Shown: in pieces, positions 57,080-64,000 of the stretch
How positions within the stretch are numbered: position 1 is the stretch's first letter
How the letters are laid out: each line of letters begins with the position of its first letter
DNA from: Rhizopus sp. PT2906
Taxonomy: Eukaryota; Mucoromycota; Mucoromycetes; Mucorales; Rhizopodaceae
Reading direction: 5' to 3'
Assembly (NCBI GenBank): GCA_025529335.1
Contig: JAMYHX010000043.1
Coordinates: 62,001 to 126,000, forward strand
DNA length: 64,000 nt
The notes under the pieces: generated by a model
What the model was told of the DNA's origin: nothing
Database searches by the model: none
The model's input: only the letters and a program-made list of their open reading frames with translations
Program-made: the position numbers and the translations under genes

Positions 57080-57699
57080 ATGAACAGCCAAACAGTAGAT
57101 GCCAACGTGATCAAAAGTCAATTGCAATCACTTGATCTATTAAAGTAAAGATATGTGTTGACGTACTATTACTTTATATTAAAATATTAAAGACAAAAGA
57201 CACAGGCATTGATTGATGTAAAGAATACGCTTTTATCAAAGACAGAACTATTAGAACAAAAGAAGGGTCTGCTGGAACAAATTAATACAGAAAAGCAACG
57301 ATTGTCTAAAGAAAAGAGATTACTATTTGATATGCTTCAAAGTATTCAACGTGATTTAGATTCAGTCACGGAAGTAGAGACACAGTTGACAAGAGAACAC
57401 GAAGAATTAGAAAAGAATGTGACCAAGTATAGAATAGAACAATATGAACCACTTCAAGGTAAATGAATAATACAGGTCGATGATCATTTCTTATTAAACT
57501 GGTCTTACAGATGAGGTCAATGAGATACGTGCACAAAGCGGAATGATCAAATTGCCGCATATCCAGCAGGAATTGGAGGCACAAATGGCCAAGTAAGGTT
57601 CAAACTCCATTTATTGATTTAAATAACATTTCTATATTATTATAGATTATTAGAAGACAGAAGGATGAAATGGCAAGAGTCGAGCAACAGAAGGAGATA
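57080..57699 (+). CDS. Small coiled-coil protein, function unknown
   Basis: Exons are 57080-57144, 57193-57458, 57511-57592 and 57646-57699, about 155 residues, all in frame with GT-AG introns. Almost the whole protein is predicted coiled coil (KTELLEQKKGLLEQINTEKQ, LFDMLQSIQRDLDSVTEVET, REHEELEKNVTKYRIEQYEP). A short basic tail ends ESSNRRR. The size and shape recall small kinetochore or spindle-pole subunits, but no family is recognised. Convergent with SHQ1, 37 bp between stops. Confidence 0.75.
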
Positions 57700-57736
57700 A
57701 CCAAGTAGTACATATGCCATCATTCATGCATTTGGC

Positions 57737-59242
57737 TTAAATAATTTTTCGCAATCTACTTTTTTTGGTTAACTTTGCTTTTTCCCTTTTTTGTATAATT
57801 ACCTCTTCTATCTCATCTAAATCCCATCCTAGTTCATTCTTGTTTATTTTCAAATGATGAAGTTCATGCGCTAATGTTCTCAAAACATGATCACTGCATC
57901 ATAATTATTGGCTTGAAAAAGTTTGTATGCTTATTTGTTTTTTTTTCTTACCTTGCGTGCTGAATCCACACACAGTAGTCATCTAAATAGATTTTACTGT
58001 AAATATAATAAACGTCATGGTGGTCAAATATGTATTTCATTTCCAGTAACGCCTTTAATATCGCTCGTTTGCCCAGTTTAAAGAGGATATAGACATCTTG
58101 AACGATCTTTTCTGAAAATTCAAAGTGTCGATAGAGTGGATAGATGAGTGATCGTCTAAAGGAGGTAATAATGACCTCTTTCAATGTAGAAAATTGCTTT
58201 AATAAAGTTTAGTATTTTCATATGCATTTGCTTGTGTGAGAAAAAACAATACCTCTAGACAGGACAAGGTTGAACTCAGCTTGCCGATACACCAAGCTGA
58301 CTCCACATTTCCTTCTCCTTCGGTCATGCGGTGATTATAGCTGTAAGCGAATAACAAGTCCACAAGACCAAGATAGACGCTTTTTTCATTTGAAACTAAA
58401 TACTCCTTGCGTGGCAACTGACGCATCATCTCTTCCTCTTGACTCGTAAACGTCACCTTTGCCTCGTCATTTTCCTTTTGCATCCTCTTTAGCTCCTTGG
58501 CATATACTGTCTTGTACTTCATCAGCTGTCTAATTTCTTCATCCTCGGCAAAGTCCGTACAATAATGGTCCTCATCAAATCGCTCATTCTCCAACTGCAG
58601 TCGTTCTTCACGTCGTGACTCGATTGTGGATGTCTCTGGACTCTGGATATCATTAATCTCATTCAATGTCTCTTGAACATGTGTAAAGTATCCCGTGTAT
58701 TGCTGATTGAATCCATAATATGTGTGCGTACTCAGTTGCTCCTTGGGTAACTCTTGAGGTATTTCCCAATTAAACTCTTCAGCTTCTTCCATCTCGGTAC
58801 TTTCTTCGCCCACAACCTCAATCATCGGTTTCTTCTTCTTTTCTGTTTCTCCGGTACGTGCCAGTAACTTTGTCAACAGATCCAAGTCGGCAAACTGTTC
58901 GCCTTTGGTTTCCTTGGAGACTTTGATTGTGAATTGTCCTGCTGAAGGATCATATGTCGCTTTGGATTGATCGTCCTCGATTATGTTTCCAGGAAAATGT
59001 AATCTGTGTTGATTGTCAATATTTAATCTAAAAAAGAGGGTGTTGACATTACCTTAGAAAGTAAGGTCGTAAATAAAATCGAAATTCACTGCCTTCAACA
59101 TATAAATCTACATCTTGTGCCTTTTTTTTGTATTAGTTTTTAAATAATATGTATAAACATACAGTACCCTAACATATGGTGTATTGATGGTAATATAAAC
59201 AAAATTGTCATCTTGATCTACTTTAAATGTAGGTGTGATCAT
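57737..59242 (-). CDS. SHQ1: H/ACA snoRNP assembly chaperone Shq1
   Basis: Shq1 holds the pseudouridine synthase Cbf5/dyskerin before it is assembled into H/ACA snoRNPs and telomerase RNP. The N-terminal CS domain starts MITPTFKVDQDDNFVYITIN and includes VEGSEFRFYLRPYFLRLHFP. An acidic linker follows. The Shq1-specific helical domain has EEEMMRQLPRKEYLVSNEKS, YLGLVDLLFAYSYNHRMTEG, YPLYRHFEFSEKIVQDVYIL, FKLGKRAILKALLEMKYIFD and IYLDDYCVWIQHA. The last exon (57737 to about 57902) adds a Lys-rich tail. The start lies only 29 bp from the stop of the upstream transporter gene on the same strand. Confidence 0.93.
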
Positions 59243-59271
59243 GTCCAGCAGAAAAGAGAAAAAAAAAAAAT

Positions 59272-60972
59272 TTATTTAATAAAACTTTTAATAGTGCCCG
59301 AAAGAGCCATAAAGGAAGCAACAAATAGCAAAAAGATATTGATCAAGAGTTCTGTCTTGGTCATGGTATGTCTAAACAATTTGATATGGCAGACAAGAGG
59401 GAAGATACCAGAGATAAAGAAGGAGAAGAAGGCGCCGAGGAGAGATATGACCTGATCAAAGTTGGGTAGTAGTGTTACCAAAATCACCATGGTGATGGTT
59501 GTCAAGACGATGCTGATCAATTTACCCAAGTGACGAGGTAAACATGTCTGCCAAGTCAAGATGACAGGGTTGAGTGTCAGTCCGTATTTGGCGATGGGAT
59601 TGAGAGCGACGAGGTAAACGGCGAGTCGGTTGACGGTTTGATTATATTGTGGTATGGCCATCAAGTTTTGTGTAATCTCTTGCATGGTGCTAGATCCAAA
59701 CATGATGTAGCCAGCAGCTGCCACCGTGAGATAGATGATGGATGTCGTCAGATAAGTCACATTTACCATCTTTCTATACTCTTTTGGATGGTCCATATCG
59801 TGATAGATCGTTGGGAACACAGCATGTCCTGCAAACCCTGCCATGATCAATCCAAAGCTAAGTGGTACATCAAACCAGTTGTTTGGTAAAACGGATGTAT
59901 CCTATAAACAAGAACGAGTTTGATCTATCTATCTTTTTTTTTTTTTAAAAAAAAAAACTATCTCTTACCGCCGGTTCTCTTAAACTTCCAGGTGCATCGG
60001 TCTTTGTAAAGCCATCGTAGAGAATAACAAGCAACAGACTAAACACACTGAGAATGCCAAGCAGGCTGGTATAAGACAGATATCGCACAGGCAAGAGCAA
60101 AGTAGGTGTCAAGATGATAAAACTAACCAAGCGCAGCCAGATCAAGTCATAACCAGGAAATAGAGAGGCGATGCCATCTGTGAGTAATACGACAAGCGCA
60201 ATGCTTTTGAACGGGTTAAGGACGCTGAAGCGAACGATGACTAAAAAGGAAATCTATATCGTTTACCTGCACGTGATGAGTTCTGTCAAGAAAAGAATCG
60301 AAATGAATACACGTCCACGCATGCCAAAGGTATATGCACCAATATCGCCATATGTCTTTGCTTCTGGGTTCAAGTCTAAGCATTTGATCAGTATCTTGGC
60401 CGTGTAATTGGTCAAACAGAAGCAAAAGACAAAGATGCCCAGACCAATGACCCATCCTGCGCTCTTTTTTTAATGTATCATTAAATTTGTGATTTGGAGA
60501 TCAGTCCATTTTTTATAACATACCTTAAACCCTAGAGGTAAAGCAAGAATGCCTACACCCAAGAGAATATTGATAGAATTGAATACACTTTGCATAAAGG
60601 TTGATTTTTTGGATGAGGTGTGATAACTATCTGCTACTGTCATGATGCTATGGTTAGTGGATGTCTTGTGCAGTAAAGGAGATTGTTCGTGTGCTTCTTG
60701 TGCTGTGGTAATAGAATGGGGTCTACTAGAATATATCGAACGGCCATCTTCTTCATCGTCCGACTATTATTTAAGGTTTTAATTGTTCATGTTAAGGTAC
60801 ATAGTTCAGTGTTACATACTAAACCACCGTCAGACAATACGACATTTTCTGCCATATGCATCATGGATGCTCTCGAGTAAGAGCTTACGAATGATCGAAA
60901 TGAGTTGCTCAAGTACGTTGGCCTTTGTTCTGGATGTAAGTTTGTTATGTTGATGGGTATTTGTTGTGACAT
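59272..60972 (-). CDS. Vacuolar amino-acid transporter (Avt/AAAP family)
   Basis: Multi-pass transporter of the amino acid/auxin permease family, probably moving neutral amino acids across the vacuolar membrane (Avt1-like). A hydrophilic N-terminus (MSQQIPINITNLHPEQRPTY, then SSYSRAS and an acidic SDDEED) precedes the membrane core. The core begins MQSVFNSINILLGVGILALP, the classic first helix of the family, then GWVIGLGIFVFCFCLTNYTA and SILFLTELI. The last exon holds about five helices (MIMAGFAGHAVFPTIYHDMD, TSIIYLTVAAAGYIMFGSST and others). About 10-11 helices in all. The start codon is at 60972. Confidence 0.88.
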
Positions 60973-61233
60973 CAAAAGATAAACGAGAAAGAAAGAAAGA
61001 AAAGAAAGTCAAGGAATTTTCTCTTTTTATAAAAATACTTTTTCGTTGTACTTGCTGGGTATAATAATACTTTAATGCATGAGAAAAAAACGTCCGCTAA
61101 AGATGACGCTTCTTTCGATACGATCTTGGAGAGAAAGTGAGTCATGGCTTTTTACAATTGAAATATATTTTATTGATACTTGTTGAGCCTCTTTTTTTGT
61201 ATACATGAAAATAAAAGTAAAAGGGGGGGGGTA
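60973..61233. other. Short spacer between Med21 3' end and transporter start
   Basis: About 260 bp on the minus-strand upstream side of the transporter gene. It has AG/A-rich runs and no gene. Confidence 0.35.
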
Positions 61234-61792
61234 TTATTGTAGTTGTAGGCTCTGTTCATCTGCTATTCTCCTTAAAGTGTCATTGATCTGTGCCTTAACA
61301 TTCTCTAAATAGCGATCAGATATGTATATGTGCATAGTGTCTATTTTATTACCCATTTCTTTAACTGCATCCTCATATTCTTGATTTGCCAACTTATTTT
61401 CTTCTTCTAATGCTTTCAATATCGCGATTTGTTCTTCTTCCGTTTGTTGTATGCCCGGTAATACTTCAATAAGCGAGTCAATTTCTTTTGCCTTTTTCAC
61501 TAAATCTGATACTAATTCATGCATGTTTTCTTTAAATACTTGTGGTTCATCTGCTTGTACTATATAATAACCAGTTATAACCCCAAAGTTTTACTGTTCA
61601 TTATTATTACTCTTTGGCTGTGATACGGGTATATCTTTATTCAACTCTGCCATGGATGATTTTTCATGAACATAATAAATACTGTTTGTAAACATACGTG
61701 CCATCTATAATAGTTACTAAACTAAAAGTTATACAACATGCATATATTTTTACTGCATCAATAGCATCTTGTAACTGTGTTAATCTATCCAT
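61234..61792 (-). CDS. MED21: Mediator subunit Med21 (Srb7)
   Basis: Subunit of the mediator middle module, which connects activators to RNA polymerase II; Med21 pairs with Med7. Exons on the minus strand are 61754-61792, 61611-61704 and 61234-61559, about 152 residues. The first, 39-nt exon encodes MDRLTQLQDAIDA, the near-invariant start of the family. Exon 2 gives MFTNSIYYVHEKSS and DIPVSQPK. Exon 3 is coiled coil with VSDLVKKAKEIDSLIEVLPG. The size fits Med21. Confidence 0.93.
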
Positions 61793-62502
61793 TGAGAAAA
61801 AAAAAAAAAGACAAAGAAGAAAGAGAGAGAGAACTGTGAGGTGACTGTGTTTATATGACGAGCCTTTTTTTTTTTTTTTGCCTTTTTATCCTCTCCAAAG
61901 CGAGCGAGGTTGAATTTTTCCCTTTTTTTAGTTTTCCTCTTTTATTAAACTTTTTCTTTTTTATTTCCCAACATAAAAAAGAGAGAAAAACAGAGGCAGT
62001 AAATTGTAAGTTGCTATTACCCTTTTTCATATTAAATTCGACCCCCGTCTTTCAAGAAAGAAAGAAAGCAAGAGGAAAGGCAAGATGTAAAAAATAAACC
62101 CATGTGTTCATCAAGACATGCAACAACAAAAAGAAAAAACTCAACCTTGTAACGACAAACAAAGTTTATCTCTCTCCCTCTCTCCTTTACTTCTCTCCTC
62201 TTTGCCTTCCATCTCCTCCGTCTCTTATTACATCTACTTTACAGTCTATTATTTTTATATTATAATTCTTCATCAGATTTTGACAACAGTCGGAATGAAG
62301 CCAGCAGATGATGCAACTCAGACTTTATTACGCGTACACAAAGAACAAGACAAGCTTAAAACACACTTGGGTTTATTTTTTATACTCTTTCTTTTGCTTT
62401 TTATATTATACAAATACATACACACACACACGCAAAAAAGGGGTTTAATATTATTACATATAAAAAATTACTAACAAAAATTTTTTTCTCTCTTTTAGAA
62501 TC
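61793..62502. promoter_or_regulatory. Divergent upstream region of Med21 and PP1
   Basis: About 710 bp with long T and CT tracts (for example about 61866-61880). A plus-strand ATG at 62295 opens a frame (MKPADDATQTLLRVHKEQDK) that runs into T-rich DNA. It may be an upstream ORF or part of a leader exon of the PP1 mRNA. A splice acceptor (TTTTAG, 62493-62498) sits directly before the PP1 start. Confidence 0.45.
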
Positions 62503-63619
62503 ATGGACCTTCCGGATGTTAATGTGGATTCAATTATTGAACGTTTATTAGAAGGTGATTATCGTAATCATGACTACTTTACTCTTATTAACCATCATAA
62601 AGTCAGAGGAAATAGACCGGGCAAACAAGTGCAGCTAGGAGAACATGAAATCCGATACCTCTGTTTAACTGCTCGTGAGATTTTTATGAGTCAACCTATC
62701 CTATTGGATTTAGAAGCACCTATTAAAATCTGCGGTAAACTAAATTATAATCCATGGATGTTTTAGATATTAAAATTGTAATAGGTGATATTCATGGTCA
62801 ATACTATGATCTCTTGAGATTGTTCGAATATGGTGGATTCCCTCCTCAGAGTAACTATTTGTTCATGGGTGATTATGTCGATAGAGGAAAACAAAGTTTG
62901 GAAACAATCTGTTTACTGTTGGCATACAAGATCAAGTATCCTGAAAACTTTTTCATTTTGAGAGGAAATCATGAATGTGCAAGTATCAATCGTATTTATG
63001 GTTTTTATGACGAATGTAAGAGAAGATACAACATTAAGCTATGGAAGACCTTCACAGACTGTTTCAACTGCTTACCTATTGCTGCCTTGGTGGACGAAAA
63101 GATCTTTTGTATGCACGGTGGTCTTTCTCCTGATTTACAAAGCTTTGAACAAATTCGTAGAGTGATGAGACCTACAGATGTACCTGATACTGGTTTACTC
63201 TGTGATTTGCTATGGTCTGATCCCGATAAAGATATCGTCGGATGGAGTGAAAATGACCGTGGTGTCTCATTTACATTTGGTCCGGATATTGTGTCTAAAT
63301 TCTTACAGAAGCATGATATTGATCTTATCTGCAGAGCACATCAAGTGGTTGAAGATGGCTATGAATTCTTCTCAAAGAGACAACTAGTTACCATCTTTTC
63401 TGCTCCAAACTATTGCGGTGAATTTGATAATGCAGGTGCAATGATGAGCGTAGACGATTCTTTAATGTGTTCATTCCAGGTAAAAAGGAAATCATGATCC
63501 ATTGGAGTTTTATTCACTTTCTTTTTATTAGATCCTTAAGCCTGCAGAAAAGAGATCGAAATATACTGGATATCCTGGAAATAAAAATCAACCAAGAGGA
63601 AAGAAAAAGAATCCATAAT
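62503..63619 (+). CDS. Protein phosphatase 1 catalytic subunit
   Basis: Catalytic Ser/Thr phosphatase (Glc7/Dis2/PP1 type) for glycogen, mitosis, polarity and other roles through docking subunits. Exons are 62503-62734, 62785-63479 and 63532-63619, about 337 residues. Metal-binding motifs are GDIHGQYYDLLRLFEYGGFP, GDYVDRG and LRGNHECASINRIYGFYDEC, with IFCMHGGLSPDL, RAHQVVEDGYEFF and IFSAPNYCGEFDNAGA further on. The last includes the toxin-binding beta12-beta13 loop. The N-terminus DVNVDSIIERLLEGD is PP1-like and not PP2A- or PP5-like. An acceptor directly upstream implies an intron in the 5' UTR. Confidence 0.95.
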
Positions 63620-64000
63620 GAATACAAGCAAAATTTTTATTTCATCCTTAAAACATATACTTCACGCCATTTCTTCCCCCCTTTTTATTATAATAAAGAA
63701 CAAAAACATTAAAGGCAATTGGATAAGCATAACCTTCTCTCTTTTTTTAATAATTGAGTGCAACTTGAACTCGTGCATGTATAAAGTCTTCATGACGTTG
63801 ATCCCTTCTGTGTTTTAAAATTTTTATACTTTTTAGACTTTAATACTTGCTCACTATGCTTGTGTATATAAGACAGTGTCTTACACAGCAAAATGAATTA
63901 CAGAAAAAAAAAAAATTCCTTTTTTTTTTTTTTCCCTTCTTCTTTCTCTCTTTTTAAACTTTTTTTTTTCTCTTTTCCTTTTTCTTGCTTTATTATGTTA
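63620..64000. other. 3' flank of PP1 to window end
   Basis: About 380 bp of 3' UTR and intergenic DNA with alternating A and T/CT tracts after 63903. No gene is seen. Confidence 0.4.

Noticed and set aside
62118..62474. 118-codon plus-strand frame before PP1
   Set aside because: Mostly CT/T-tract-encoded Ser/Leu/Phe/Tyr; only a short central part looks protein-like, so it is treated as leader sequence.

Overview
The window is nuclear DNA of an early-diverging filamentous fungus, almost certainly Mucoromycota and most likely Mucorales. The evidence is AT-rich intergenic DNA full of CT, AG and A/T tracts, genes split by many 45-70 nt GT-AG introns, fungal-type housekeeping proteins, and two protein families that I remember as multi-copy in Mucorales genomes. 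Exons were deduced by eye from splice signals and reading-frame continuity, so start codons and some junctions are inferences.

Left part (1-19.2 kb), mainly housekeeping: URA3/pyrG (cut by the window edge), protein kinase C, a RidA-type deaminase, the Kgd4 subunit of 2-oxoglutarate dehydrogenase, a coiled-coil protein, a nucleolin/Nsr1-like two-RRM protein, a C2H2 zinc-finger protein, a 3.7-kb gene-poor stretch with decayed fragments and a hairpin repeat, an MTP18-type mitochondrial protein and a Snf2/Sth1-type SWI/SNF-RSC ATPase.

Middle part (19.6-36 kb), an accessory zone: a broken member of one Mucorales multi-copy family carrying a patch that reads as Tc1/mariner transposase; a decayed but catalytically recognisable Fanzor (eukaryotic TnpB/OMEGA RuvC nuclease) that ends less than 100 bp before the ribosomal gene RPL1/RPL10A (uL1); a LARGE-type glycosyltransferase; a WW/FF-domain (TCERG1/Dre4-like) protein; a single-domain WWE protein; a broken transposon-associated ORF; and a second multi-copy family member with a perfect hairpin inside an exon.

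Right part (36-64 kb), housekeeping and polarity: tRNA-His, the DEAH helicase Prp43, a Gvp36-like BAR protein, an S/T/P-rich unknown, a YML020W-type alpha/beta hydrolase, an SH3-WW-PH-RhoGAP protein, a Rax2-like polarity marker with a cytoplasmic SH3 domain, a GSKIP homologue, a TMEM135-like membrane protein, an F-box protein, a coiled-coil protein, Shq1, a vacuolar amino-acid transporter, mediator Med21 and the PP1 catalytic subunit.

Many neighbours are convergent with only 15-105 bp between stop codons, so 3' UTRs must overlap. Several themes recur: ribosome biogenesis (nucleolin-like, uL1, Prp43, Shq1), cell polarity and cell wall (PKC, RhoGAP, Rax2-like, PP1) and mitochondria (Kgd4, MTP18, RidA). 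The most unusual content is the Fanzor relic and the multi-copy families around it.
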